From an uncultured Clostridia bacterium (GTDB lineage Bacteria; Bacillota; Clostridia; Christensenellales; Borkfalkiaceae), in the NCBI GenBank assembly GCA_947625025.1, contig CANQMQ010000008.1:1-64000 (forward strand): 64,000 nucleotides of DNA, in the 5' to 3' direction. The translations under genes and the position numbers were made by a program. Positions 51,439-60,374 of this stretch are shown here, one piece after another (the stretch's first letter is position 1; the number at the start of each line of letters is the position of its first letter). The notes beneath the pieces were generated by a model. The model ran no database searches, was not told the DNA's origin, and was given only the letters and a program-made list of their open reading frames with translations.

Positions 51439-52896
51439 ATGAAACGTATTCCGTGCGCCCTATCCCTTCTTCTCATCCTCGGGCTCGTGTTGCCCGTCTC
51501 CGCCTGCAGCCGGGACGACAGGCACGGCACCGTAAAGCTCGATTTGTATGCCGTCAACGATCTGCACGGGAAATTCATGGATACGGACGGCCAGCCGGGC
51601 GTCGATGAATTCACCACCTATATGAAGAACGCGTACGCCGATCCTTCCGCAGAGGAAATTCTGCTCTCCTCGGGAGATATGTGGCAGGGGACGGTGGAAT
51701 CCTCGAGCAACCGCGGCTCCCTCATGACGGAGTGGATGAACGAGGCGGGCTTCACTTCCATGACGCTCGGCAACCACGAATTCGATTGGGGCCCCAACGC
51801 CCTGCAGAAGAACAGCAAGAGTGCCTCCTTCCCCCTCCTTGCCATCAACGTGATGTACAACGGTCAGCCCGCAAGCTACTGCAAGCCCTCCGTCGTCATC
51901 GAAAAGGGCGGCCTGAAGGTGGGCATCATCGGAGCCATCGGGGATTGCCTCTCCTCCATTTCGGGGGAATTCCAGGAAGGCCTCGAATTCAAGGTGGGGG
52001 GCGACCTCACCGCCCTCGTCAAGGAGGAATCCACCCGTCTCCGCAAGAAGGAGGGGTGCGATTTCATTGTCTATTCCATCCACGACGGCGGCTCGGGCTT
52101 CCGCACCACGGGCGTCAACTCCGTCACCAATCAGGATATTCCCTATTACGATACCGCCCTCTCCAAGGGCTATGTAGACCTCGTATTCGAGGCACACACC
52201 CATAAACAATATATCTTAAAGGATGAACACGGCATCTACCACCTGCAGGGCGGCGGGGAGAATAAGGGGGTAAGCTACGCGAGCGTCTCCTATAACTTCG
52301 ACCGCGGCACCTATTCCGTGACCCCCAAGATCTTAGACCCCGAAGTCTACGCCGACGGCAGCCTCAAAGACGACCCCTCCGTAAAGACCATCTTCCAAAA
52401 ATACTTTGCGGATAGTAACCCTTACGAGACGGTGCTCGGCAGAAACGCCTCCTCCCGCAATTCCACGGCCATCCTGAATACCGTAGCGAAGCTCTACTAC
52501 GAGAAGGGCGTAGAGCAGTGGGGCGGGCAGTACACCATCTCTGCGGGCGGCGGCTACCTCAACGCGAGGAGCCCCTACAGGGTCTCCCAAGGCGACGTAA
52601 CGTATGCGGACCTCTACTCGGTGCTCCCCTTCGACAACGAGCTCGTCCTCGGGAAGCTGAGCGGCGCCGATTTCAAGAGCTTCTTGAACCGCAGGACGGA
52701 TTCAAGCCATAAATACACCATCTATACGACGATCGAAGCCGTCGAGGTGGACCTCTCCAAAGAATATTACGTCATTGTGGATACCTATACGTCCACCTAC
52801 CGTTCCAACCATATCACCGAAGTCGCAAGGCTTCCCAAGAGCATGTACGCAAGAGACCTTCTCGCAGAATACATCCAGGCGGGAAATTGGCGTTGA
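51439..52896 (+). CDS. lipoprotein 5'-nucleotidase / cyclic phosphodiesterase family
   Basis: A 485-residue extracytoplasmic enzyme that removes phosphate from nucleotides before uptake. The N-terminus is a lipoprotein signal with Cys near residue 17 (VSAC). The metallophosphatase domain follows with NDLHGKF (near residue 40), GDMWQGT, GNHEFDWG (near 115) and AHTHKQ (near 253). The C-terminal 5_nucleotid_C domain (about 330-480) carries the substrate-binding region. It stands before pyrimidine-nucleoside phosphorylase and thymidine kinase, forming a salvage unit. Confidence 0.88.
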   Translation: MKRIPCALSLLLILGLVLPVSACSRDDRHGTVKLDLYAVNDLHGKFMDTDGQPGVDEFTTYMKNAYADPSAEEILLSSGDMWQGTVESSSNRGSLMTEWMNEAGFTSMTLGNHEFDWGPNALQKNSKSASFPLLAINVMYNGQPASYCKPSVVIEKGGLKVGIIGAIGDCLSSISGEFQEGLEFKVGGDLTALVKEESTRLRKKEGCDFIVYSIHDGGSGFRTTGVNSVTNQDIPYYDTALSKGYVDLVFEAHTHKQYILKDEHGIYHLQGGGENKGVSYASVSYNFDRGTYSVTPKILDPEVYADGSLKDDPSVKTIFQKYFADSNPYETVLGRNASSRNSTAILNTVAKLYYEKGVEQWGGQYTISAGGGYLNARSPYRVSQGDVTYADLYSVLPFDNELVLGKLSGADFKSFLNRRTDSSHKYTIYTTIEAVEVDLSKEYYVIVDTYTSTYRSNHITEVARLPKSMYARDLLAEYIQAGNWR

Positions 52897-52909
52897 GGAG
52901 AATACGCAT

Positions 52910-54208
52910 ATGAGAATGTACGACATCATCAAGAAAAAGCGGGACGGGGGAGAACTCTCCACCGCCGAGATCGACTTCTTCGTGCAGGGCGTCACGGACG
53001 GCAGTATTCCCGATTACCAGATCTCCGCCCTCTGCATGGCCATCTACTTCCGCGGCATGTCCGTGCGGGAGACCTGCGATCTCACGTTTGCCGTGCGCGA
53101 TTCGGGGGAGAAGGTAAACTTTTCCGCCGTCAACGGCATCCGCGTCGATAAGCATTCCACGGGCGGCGTAGGGGATAAGACGAGCCTCGTCGTCGCTCCC
53201 GTCGTCGCCTCCTACGGCATCAAAGTTGCCAAGATGAGCGGGCGCGGCCTCGGCCATACGGGCGGCACCGTGGATAAGTTAGAGGCCATCGAGGGGATGC
53301 GTACCACCCTCTCCGATGAAGAGTTCATCGATCAGGTCAACCGCATCGGGCTCGCCATCGTGGGGCAATCGCGGCAGTTTGCCCCCGCGGATAAGAAGCT
53401 GTACGCCCTCCGCGACGTCACCGCCACCGTAGACAGCATGCCCCTCATCGCCGCAAGCATCATGGGCAAGAAACTTGCCGCCGACGACGATTGCATCGTG
53501 CTCGACGTCAAGACGGGCAGCGGTTCCTTCATGAAGACGGTGGAGGACAGCAAGAAACTCGCCAAGCTGATGGTAGACATCGGCAAGAATGCGGGCAAGA
53601 AGATGGTCGCCCTCATCACCAATATGGATCGGCCGCTCGGCTATGCCATCGGCAACTCCCTCGAAGTCATAGAAGCGGTGGAGACGCTTCGCGGCCACGG
53701 CCCCGAAGATTTCACCGAAGTGTGCATGACGCTTGCGGGATATATGCTCTCGCTTGCGGGCATGGGTACCCCCGAAGAGGCGGAGAGGCTCGCCCGCCGT
53801 GCCATTCAGGATGGAAGCGCCCTCAAAAAGTTTGCGGAAGTCGTCGCGGCACAGGGAGGAAACCCCGCCCTCATCGAAAATACAGACCTCTTCAAGAAGG
53901 CGGCGCATGCGCATGCCGTATTGAGCCCCGCCGAGGGCTACATCCGTGCAGTAAATACCGAGGCATACGGCCTTGCAAGCCTCGCACTCGGGGCGGGCAG
54001 GAATACGGCCGAGGATGCCATCGATTACAGCGCGGGCATCATCCTGAAGAAAAAGACGGGGGACTTCGTGAAGAAGGGAGAGGAGATTGCCGTCCTCTAT
54101 TCGGATAGGGCGGAGACCTTCTCCTCGGCAGAGGAAACACTGCTTGCGGCAACCGAGATCGGGGCGCGCCCCGAAGCGGAACCGCTTGTATACGCGATCG
54201 TAGAGTAA
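52910..54208 (+). CDS. pdp: pyrimidine-nucleoside phosphorylase
   Basis: Splits uridine and thymidine with phosphate to free base and (deoxy)ribose-1-phosphate. The 432-residue protein has the family signature around KHSTGGVGDKTSL (near residue 81), the phosphate-binding SGRGLGHTGGT (near 110) and the three-domain length of the family. GAGGAG stands nine bases before the ATG at 52910; a second ATG two codons on is possible. It lies 13 bases after the nucleotidase and three before tdk. Whether it is specific for thymidine (deoA) cannot be told. Confidence 0.93.
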   Translation: MRMYDIIKKKRDGGELSTAEIDFFVQGVTDGSIPDYQISALCMAIYFRGMSVRETCDLTFAVRDSGEKVNFSAVNGIRVDKHSTGGVGDKTSLVVAPVVASYGIKVAKMSGRGLGHTGGTVDKLEAIEGMRTTLSDEEFIDQVNRIGLAIVGQSRQFAPADKKLYALRDVTATVDSMPLIAASIMGKKLAADDDCIVLDVKTGSGSFMKTVEDSKKLAKLMVDIGKNAGKKMVALITNMDRPLGYAIGNSLEVIEAVETLRGHGPEDFTEVCMTLAGYMLSLAGMGTPEEAERLARRAIQDGSALKKFAEVVAAQGGNPALIENTDLFKKAAHAHAVLSPAEGYIRAVNTEAYGLASLALGAGRNTAEDAIDYSAGIILKKKTGDFVKKGEEIAVLYSDRAETFSSAEETLLAATEIGARPEAEPLVYAIVE

Positions 54209-54211
54209 ACC

Positions 54212-54790
54212 ATGGCGAAATTATACTTCAAGTTCGGGGCGATGGGGTGCTCCAAGACGGCGCAGGCGCTCATCACCAAATTCAACTATGAAGAGCGCAA
54301 CATGCGCGTCCTGCTCCTAAAGCCCGCCTTAGATACGCGGGACGGGGCAACCGTCGTCAGATCCCGCATCGGGCTGTGGCAGGATGCCATCGCCGTCGGG
54401 GCGGAGGAGGACCTTCACCGCCTCTACCTCGAAAAGTATGCAGACCGCGACGTCATTATCGTGGATGAATGTCAATTCCTCACCCCCGAACAGGTGGACG
54501 AGCTCGCCGATATCGTGATAGAGCGGGATATCCCCGTGCTCTGCTTCGGGCTCTCCACAGACTTCACCACCCACCTCTTCCCGGGGAGCAAGCGGCTCTT
54601 CGAGATCGCGGAATCTATCAGCGAGATCAAATCCGTGTGCACCTGCGGCGCAAAGGCGACCGTCAACGCGAGGCTGGATGACAACGGAAAGATCGTAACG
54701 GAGGGCTCGCAGGTCCTCCTCGGCGGCAACGATAGGTACGTTGCGATGTGCCGCAAGTGTTGGCTCAAATACAGGGCCGAGCAGGCTTAA
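54212..54790 (+). CDS. tdk: thymidine kinase (type II)
   Basis: Phosphorylates thymidine to dTMP. The 192-residue protein has a P-loop GAMGCSKT (residues 8-15; the usual GKT is SKT here), the DECQF Walker-B-like motif near residue 87, and the zinc-binding lasso cysteines (CTCGAK near 145, CRKCW near 182). Type II length and order fit. It completes a nucleotidase-phosphorylase-kinase set. Confidence 0.9.
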   Translation: MAKLYFKFGAMGCSKTAQALITKFNYEERNMRVLLLKPALDTRDGATVVRSRIGLWQDAIAVGAEEDLHRLYLEKYADRDVIIVDECQFLTPEQVDELADIVIERDIPVLCFGLSTDFTTHLFPGSKRLFEIAESISEIKSVCTCGAKATVNARLDDNGKIVTEGSQVLLGGNDRYVAMCRKCWLKYRAEQA

Positions 54791-54809
54791 ATACAGGGGA
54801 GGAAAGACC

Positions 54810-56015
54810 GTGAAAAACCGATTGAAAATAATGGCATCATTTGTTCTCGTCACAGTACTCCTGTTCTGTGTCTGCGCGTTTGTGGGATGCAATCAGGACG
54901 TATCCCCCGAGGACGCGAAGATCCACGCGATTTACGACCTGTATGCGGAGAACTGCGCCGCGGAGGGGGAAACGCCGCTCACCTATGACGCATGGCTCGC
55001 CTCCATCAAGGGGGCGAAGGGCGATGCGGGTCCCCAAGGTCCCAAGGGCGATGCCGGAAAGGACGGCAACGGTTGGCTTTACGGCGATACCGAGCCCGCT
55101 TCGAGCCTCGGCAAGGTCGGCGACCTCTATCTCAACTATTCCACGTGGGATGTCTACACCAAAGAGGCGGCTGGCTGGACGCTTCGCGGCAACATCAAGG
55201 GAGAGGGCTGCAGTACAGGGCCCACGTTCGCTGCGGGGACGGAGACGTATTATGCGCCCATTACCGCCGCATCGGGCACGGAGCTCCTCGGCCAGATCCA
55301 CGACCTCATCACCACCACGCATACCTACTACGCGTCCTATAGCGATTGCCGCGACTACGCCCCCACCACCGACTACGCGGAGGGCGGCAAGAGCATCGTA
55401 GAATTCTACACACACGAGACCATTGTGGAATACACCAAGACGGGCAGCGATGCGGGCAGGTGGAACCGTGAGCACGTTTGGCCGAAAAGCCTCTCCAACA
55501 ACCTCTGGAAGGGGAGCAATACGGTAGGCGGCGGGGCAGACATGCACCATATCCGTCCCTCCGAAGTCAAGATGAACGGCGTACGCGGCGACGATTTGTA
55601 CGGCGAAGTCACGGGCGGCAGCGCCATCTATTCCAAGACGGTAGCGGGCGCGGATTCCAAGCTCGGCGGCTACCATGCGGGCGGGGTATTCGAACCCAAC
55701 GACAACGTAAAGGGAGACGTCGCACGCATCCTCTTCTACGTCTATACCCATTATAATACATACGCGAACGTACACGGCACCACCAACGGAAATACCAACG
55801 GGCAGACGGAGAACTATTTCGGGACCCTCAACTTTACCCACATCGTCTCCGCGTCCTCCGAAGCGGCCGCGATCGAACTGCTCCTTCGGTGGAACGCCCT
55901 CGACCCCGTAGACGAAATTGAGACCAAGCGCAACGAGGAAGTGTTCAAGATCCAACACAACCGCAACCCCTTCATCGACCACCCCGAGCTCGCCTCCGCC
56001 ATTTGGGCAAGCTGA
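54810..56015 (+). CDS. endonuclease I-family lipoprotein with a collagen-like linker
   Basis: A 401-residue extracellular DNase/RNase-type enzyme. The GTG at 54810 is chosen because GGGGAGGAAAG lies just upstream. A lipoprotein signal with Cys near residue 28 (FVGC) is followed by a short domain, a collagen-like GPQGPKGDAGKDG stretch (near 78-90) and the endonuclease I domain. The beta-beta-alpha-metal motif is NREHVWPKS (near residue 218) with DMHHIRP (near 245). Probable role: degrading environmental DNA for the salvage enzymes encoded upstream. Confidence 0.85.
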   Translation: MKNRLKIMASFVLVTVLLFCVCAFVGCNQDVSPEDAKIHAIYDLYAENCAAEGETPLTYDAWLASIKGAKGDAGPQGPKGDAGKDGNGWLYGDTEPASSLGKVGDLYLNYSTWDVYTKEAAGWTLRGNIKGEGCSTGPTFAAGTETYYAPITAASGTELLGQIHDLITTTHTYYASYSDCRDYAPTTDYAEGGKSIVEFYTHETIVEYTKTGSDAGRWNREHVWPKSLSNNLWKGSNTVGGGADMHHIRPSEVKMNGVRGDDLYGEVTGGSAIYSKTVAGADSKLGGYHAGGVFEPNDNVKGDVARILFYVYTHYNTYANVHGTTNGNTNGQTENYFGTLNFTHIVSASSEAAAIELLLRWNALDPVDEIETKRNEEVFKIQHNRNPFIDHPELASAIWAS

Positions 56016-56079
56016 GAAAATAGGGGAGTGACCGTATCGACCTGCGCGGCAGGAGAAGCTCTTCTTTCGCGCATCAGCA

Positions 56080-56104
56080 CGATATATATTTATTCAATAT
56101 ATCG
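56080..56104. promoter_or_regulatory. A+T-rich palindrome, candidate operator
   Basis: CGATATAT (56080-56087) and ATATATCG (56097-56104) are perfect inverted repeats around nine bases. It lies upstream of a TATACT-like -10 box and of the genes leading into the ABC importer, so a regulator dimer site is possible. It is not followed by a T tract. Confidence 0.4.
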
Positions 56105-56224
56105 ATTGAGGCTGACTTGTATGCCTGAAAAATGGTATACTTTGTTACGAGAGTGTTCGTGCCGAAGCGGGGCACCCCGAAAGGGGGAAACGACCCCGAA
56201 AGTATAAGAGAAATGGAGGAAGCT

Positions 56225-56515
56225 ATGCTTGGATTACTCTTGCTGAATTCGCTCAATTCGACCGACGTGATCTTTTTCGTTGTGATAGCGGCGATCGTGG
56301 TGCTCTGCATCGCCGTATATTTCCTGATCCCCGTCATTAACCGTAAGCAGTTCAGAGAGCAGCGTGAAAACCTCAAGAAGCGGGAAGTCGCGTTCAAATC
56401 CAACATCCAACGGAGCGGAATGCAGGCAGGGGAGCCCTCCGAAGGGGATACCCCCGCGGGACAAGCTGAGCCGAAAGATGCGTCCGTCGATCCTGTAAAG
56501 AATGAAGAAAGGTAA
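56225..56515 (+). CDS. small membrane protein
   Basis: Not recognised. The 96-residue product has one N-terminal helix (about residues 18-40) and a charged cytosolic tail. The ATG at 56225 has GGAGGA upstream. It overlaps the next membrane protein by 14 bases, so the two are co-translated and precede the ABC importer genes. It may be an accessory to that importer, which is inference from position only. Confidence 0.6.
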   Translation: MLGLLLLNSLNSTDVIFFVVIAAIVVLCIAVYFLIPVINRKQFREQRENLKKREVAFKSNIQRSGMQAGEPSEGDTPAGQAEPKDASVDPVKNEER

Positions 56516-57800
56516 GATTTTCGCCACCGTAGTCTACTTCATCTTTACGTTCGGCATCGGAATTGTATTTGCGCTGACCCTTCCGGGGTACTTCGCGACC
56601 TTTACGATCCCTGCGGAAGTGATTACGGAAGCCCTACAAAACAGCGACTTCGTGACGGGCATCGTCCTCACCGAACCCATCGGATTTTACCGGGAGCCCG
56701 TGCTCGACTGCAAATTCGAGGAAGGCGGCGGCATGGTCTTATTCGAGACCGTGTCAGAGTACTACGACAGGGACGCCGCCGAGGGCGGAGAGACTGCCGC
56801 AAACGGATTGCAGCACGGCATGCTGTATAAGGCCTACGAGGGGTACGTTTACGGCGTTTCAGACCGCTATCAGGTATTTTCTCAGGCCAATAACGGCACG
56901 GCGCTCTATGTGACCGATACGGGCGGCACGGAGAAGAAGCTCCCCCTCCTCGATTACGATTCCAACGGGGACGATAAGGCAGACGGAATTTCCAATTACG
57001 AGCAGAGCGGGTTCATCCTCCTCGAGATCAGGGCTTTGGATGTCTCCTCCGTCCGTTCCATCCGTCTCACCGATAAGAACGGCGAGACAGCCTTCACCGC
57101 CGAAACATCGCACGATCTGACCTTCGAGAGCGCCTTCTTCAACTGCTTTGGCGACATCGAGGAATACAACGGCTGGGTCGCCGCGGGAAGCAAGTCGGGC
57201 ATCACCGATGAAGAGAGCACGGCCCTCATCAATTCCCGCAACAAGTACGTGGAAAACGTCATGGCGGCGCTCCAAAAAACGCAGGGCTGTGCCGTGACCG
57301 CCCAATCGGAAGAATATAAGGCGGCGGCGGATACGGTAAACAGGCGTGCCAACACCAAGGCCATTCCCTTCGTCATCATCTACTTCGTCGCCATCTACAT
57401 CATCGCAGATTTTCTGCTCGGCTATCACTTCATCATCCGCTTCTTCAAGTGGTTCCTCTTCAAGGTATGCAAGATCCCGCACAAGGAGAAGAAGACCCCG
57501 AAGGAGGAAGTGTTCGGGCACGATTATTTCAGCACAGTCACCTTAAAGCTCGATCTTGCCGAGGTGCCAGAATTCAACGGAAGCGTGGAGATCAAGTATA
57601 CGCGTGAGGGCGAGGAAGCCAAGTTCACGCTGTTGAAGGCGGACGGTTACGCCGCGACCCTGCGGCTCAAAGCGGGGATCTACGTCAATCCGTTCATCGA
57701 TATCGATCGGTCCTATGCCCCCTTAGACTTGCCAGAAAATTTGGAAGTCGAGGGTTACCAAATGGAAAAAGTCGTAAAAATAGTAAAACGTGAGGAATAA
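56502..57800 (+). CDS. two-helix membrane protein of unknown function
   Basis: Not recognised. The 432-residue product has an N-terminal helix (about residues 6-28), an extracytoplasmic region (about 30-285), a second helix (about 287-312) and a cytosolic C-terminal domain of about 110 residues with a beta-rich, PEGA-like feel. It includes a DSNGDDKADG stretch near 150 that resembles a calcium-binding loop of the dockerin/EF-hand type. It ends five bases before the ABC ATPase gene, so it belongs to the importer operon and may be a sensor or accessory subunit. Confidence 0.6.
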   Translation: MKKGKIFATVVYFIFTFGIGIVFALTLPGYFATFTIPAEVITEALQNSDFVTGIVLTEPIGFYREPVLDCKFEEGGGMVLFETVSEYYDRDAAEGGETAANGLQHGMLYKAYEGYVYGVSDRYQVFSQANNGTALYVTDTGGTEKKLPLLDYDSNGDDKADGISNYEQSGFILLEIRALDVSSVRSIRLTDKNGETAFTAETSHDLTFESAFFNCFGDIEEYNGWVAAGSKSGITDEESTALINSRNKYVENVMAALQKTQGCAVTAQSEEYKAAADTVNRRANTKAIPFVIIYFVAIYIIADFLLGYHFIIRFFKWFLFKVCKIPHKEKKTPKEEVFGHDYFSTVTLKLDLAEVPEFNGSVEIKYTREGEEAKFTLLKADGYAATLRLKAGIYVNPFIDIDRSYAPLDLPENLEVEGYQMEKVVKIVKREE

Positions 57801-57805
57801 CGTTT

Positions 57806-59272
57806 ATGAGGATATCCATTCAGCATCTAACCAAGATCTTCCCCAGCCGTACGAAAGGGGGCAAGGCCGTGCATGCCGTGGAGGACATGAACATCGAGAT
57901 TCCCTCCGGCGGACTTGTAGGGCTTCTCGGCCCGTCCGGGTGCGGCAAATCGACCACGCTCTTCATGTTGAGCGGATTGGAAAGCCCTTCATCGGGCAAG
58001 ATCCTGTTCGACGACCAAGACGTGACGACGCTTGCCGCCGAGAAGCGGGGCGTAGGATTGGTGTTCCAGAACTACGCGCTGTATCCGCATATGACGGTAG
58101 AGCAGAACATCCGCTTCCCGCTCGACAACATGCGCATCAGGAAGGAAGAGGGGAATGCCCGCGCCCTCGATGCGGCACGGCTCGTGCAGATCGAGGACCT
58201 GATGTCCCGCAAGCCCTCCGAGCTCTCGGGCGGCCAGCAGCAGCGCGTCGCCATTGCCCGTGCCCTCGTCAAGATGCCCAACGTGCTCCTTCTCGATGAG
58301 CCCCTCTCCAACTTGGATGCCCGCCTCAGGCTGCAGACCCGTGAGGAGATCAAGCGCATCCAGAGGACGACGGGTATCACGACGGTATTCGTCACGCACG
58401 ACCAGGAAGAGGCGATGAGCATTTGCGATACGATGGTCGTCATGAAGCTCGGCATCGTGCAGCAAGTGGGCGCCCCGCAGGGCATCTACGACGACCCCAA
58501 CAACCTGTTCGTTGCAAACTTCCTCGGCACCCCGCCCATCAACATCTTCAAGGGCAGGATCGAGAACGGCAAGGTATACGTCGGCAGCGAGGCGATCGGG
58601 GATGCTCCCATGAGCGCCAAGGGCGACGGGTACACCTCCTTCGACAACCGCGAAGTGTACGTCGGCATCCGTCCCGAAGGATTTGTCTACGATAGGAACG
58701 GCGCCTTCACCCTCGATTTGGATCACATCGAAGTCATGGGTAGGGATAAATCCGTCGTCTCCACGCATGAGTGCTCCACCAAGCCTACCGTGCGCTGCAT
58801 CATCGATAGCGACGTCGCACTCCCCGCAAATGCAAGCAAGCTCAGCTTCAACATCAAGCCGTACAAGATGCACATCTTCGATGCGGTGACGGAGGAACGG
58901 CTGAGAGATCCGCTCAACGTATTCAAGGGCAGAGTGCAGGGCGGCAAGGTATACATCGGCGGCGAGGCCGTGATGGATGCTCCCGCCCAAGGCGAAGAGG
59001 GCTCCGCGCCCGTTTCGGACCGCGAGGTCTACGTGGGCATCGCTCCCGATGGGTTTGTTTACGACGAAGGCGGCGCCCTTACGCTGAAGGCCGCCCGCAT
59101 TTCGGAGGCAGACGGCGTGCAGACCGTCCTCTCCACCCATTCCGATTCCGTAAAGCCCACCGTGCGCTGCACGGGGCTCGGCGGCGTCCCTTCAGACGCA
59201 GAGACGCTCAAATTCAATGTAAGGCCCGGTAAGGTTCTGTTATTCGACGCAACGACGAAAGGGAGGTTGTAA
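57806..59272 (+). CDS. sugar ABC transporter ATPase (MsmK/UgpC type) with a doubled C-terminal module
   Basis: Energises the importer encoded downstream. The ATPase domain has Walker A GPSGCGKST (42-50), the signature LSGGQQQ near residue 140 and Walker B VLLLDEP near 160, closest to the CUT1 carbohydrate group. The family is usually about 370 residues; this protein has 488. The extra length comes from a second copy of the regulatory TOBE-like module: NIFKGRIENGKVYVG (near 249) and NVFKGRVQGGKVYIG (near 372) start two similar stretches, each continuing with REVYVGI and a SVKPTVRC-type segment. Confidence 0.88.
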   Translation: MRISIQHLTKIFPSRTKGGKAVHAVEDMNIEIPSGGLVGLLGPSGCGKSTTLFMLSGLESPSSGKILFDDQDVTTLAAEKRGVGLVFQNYALYPHMTVEQNIRFPLDNMRIRKEEGNARALDAARLVQIEDLMSRKPSELSGGQQQRVAIARALVKMPNVLLLDEPLSNLDARLRLQTREEIKRIQRTTGITTVFVTHDQEEAMSICDTMVVMKLGIVQQVGAPQGIYDDPNNLFVANFLGTPPINIFKGRIENGKVYVGSEAIGDAPMSAKGDGYTSFDNREVYVGIRPEGFVYDRNGAFTLDLDHIEVMGRDKSVVSTHECSTKPTVRCIIDSDVALPANASKLSFNIKPYKMHIFDAVTEERLRDPLNVFKGRVQGGKVYIGGEAVMDAPAQGEEGSAPVSDREVYVGIAPDGFVYDEGGALTLKAARISEADGVQTVLSTHSDSVKPTVRCTGLGGVPSDAETLKFNVRPGKVLLFDATTKGRL

Positions 59273-59274
59273 AG

Positions 59275-60363
59275 ATGGAAGAAATGACCGTCAATCCCGT
59301 CGCGGCCACCGAACCCTCCGAGAAAAAGCGTAAGAGGGCACGCGGGGGCGACCCGAACGGGGAACCCATCTATACGGGGCCCGAGCTCAGCAAGGGCGAA
59401 CGCTTCCGCCGCGCGCTCAAATCGCAGAGTGGCTGGCTGTTCGTCGCACCTGCCCTCATTCTGATGGCAGTGTTCACCTTCTATCCCATCATTGCCGCAT
59501 TCGTCAACTCCTTCAAGGAGAATTATTCGGGCATGACGGGTAGATTCAGCGGATGGGGTATCGATAACTTTGTCCGCGTCTTGAAGGGAGATACGGGCAC
59601 GGGCGGTGCAAACTTCGTCCAATGCCTCGTCAACACCTTGGTCCTCACCTTTATTTCGGTTCCGCTTTCCACGTTGCTTGCTCTTCTCATCAGCGTGGCC
59701 TTGAATTCCATTAAGCGGCTTCAGAAAGCCTATCAGACCATTCTCTTTTTACCGTATCTTACGAACGCCCTCGCTATGGGCGCCGTGTTCGCAACGTTCT
59801 TCAAAATCATCGGTACGACGAGCTACACCGAAACGGTGGGTATCGTGAATATCGTGCTCGGTTGGTTCGGCATAAAGCCCATCGACTGGGTAGGCCTCGG
59901 TTCCCCGCATTGGCAGATCGGGAGCCTGAGTATTCCGTGGGCAAAATACGTCGTTACCATTGTCTATGAAATTTGGTCGGGCCTTCCGTTCAAAATTCTC
60001 ATCCTGTTCAGCGCGATGCAATCCATCAACAAGCAGTATTACGATGCCGCGAAGGTGGACGGTGCAAGCAGGTGGACCATCCTTTGGAAGATCACCGCAC
60101 CGATGATCATGCCGCAAATAAGCTACCTCTTGATCACGGGTATCATGGGCGGCATGAAGCAGTATTCCGCGATCGTCGGTTTGTTCGGGACCACGATGGG
60201 CCTGGATTACGACATGGGTACGATGGTCGGTTACCTCTATAACTACATCGAACTCGGCCAGACGGGCTACGCGTTCGCAGGTTCGCTCATCCTGTTTGCC
60301 ATCATCATGGTGATCACCTTCTTCAACAACAGGCTCACCAAGAAGCGCACGACGTACAGGTAA
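59275..60363 (+). CDS. carbohydrate ABC transporter permease (MalF/UgpA type)
   Basis: A 362-residue membrane subunit. After a charged 50-residue cytosolic N-terminus come about six helices, with the cytosolic EAA-type loop DAAKVDGASRWTILWKITAP near residue 260, which docks on the ATPase. It starts two bases after the ATPase gene and pairs with the next permease. The substrate is unknown; the CUT1 type suggests oligosaccharides. Confidence 0.88.
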   Translation: MEEMTVNPVAATEPSEKKRKRARGGDPNGEPIYTGPELSKGERFRRALKSQSGWLFVAPALILMAVFTFYPIIAAFVNSFKENYSGMTGRFSGWGIDNFVRVLKGDTGTGGANFVQCLVNTLVLTFISVPLSTLLALLISVALNSIKRLQKAYQTILFLPYLTNALAMGAVFATFFKIIGTTSYTETVGIVNIVLGWFGIKPIDWVGLGSPHWQIGSLSIPWAKYVVTIVYEIWSGLPFKILILFSAMQSINKQYYDAAKVDGASRWTILWKITAPMIMPQISYLLITGIMGGMKQYSAIVGLFGTTMGLDYDMGTMVGYLYNYIELGQTGYAFAGSLILFAIIMVITFFNNRLTKKRTTYR

Positions 60364-60374
60364 GGAGGAGAGAG

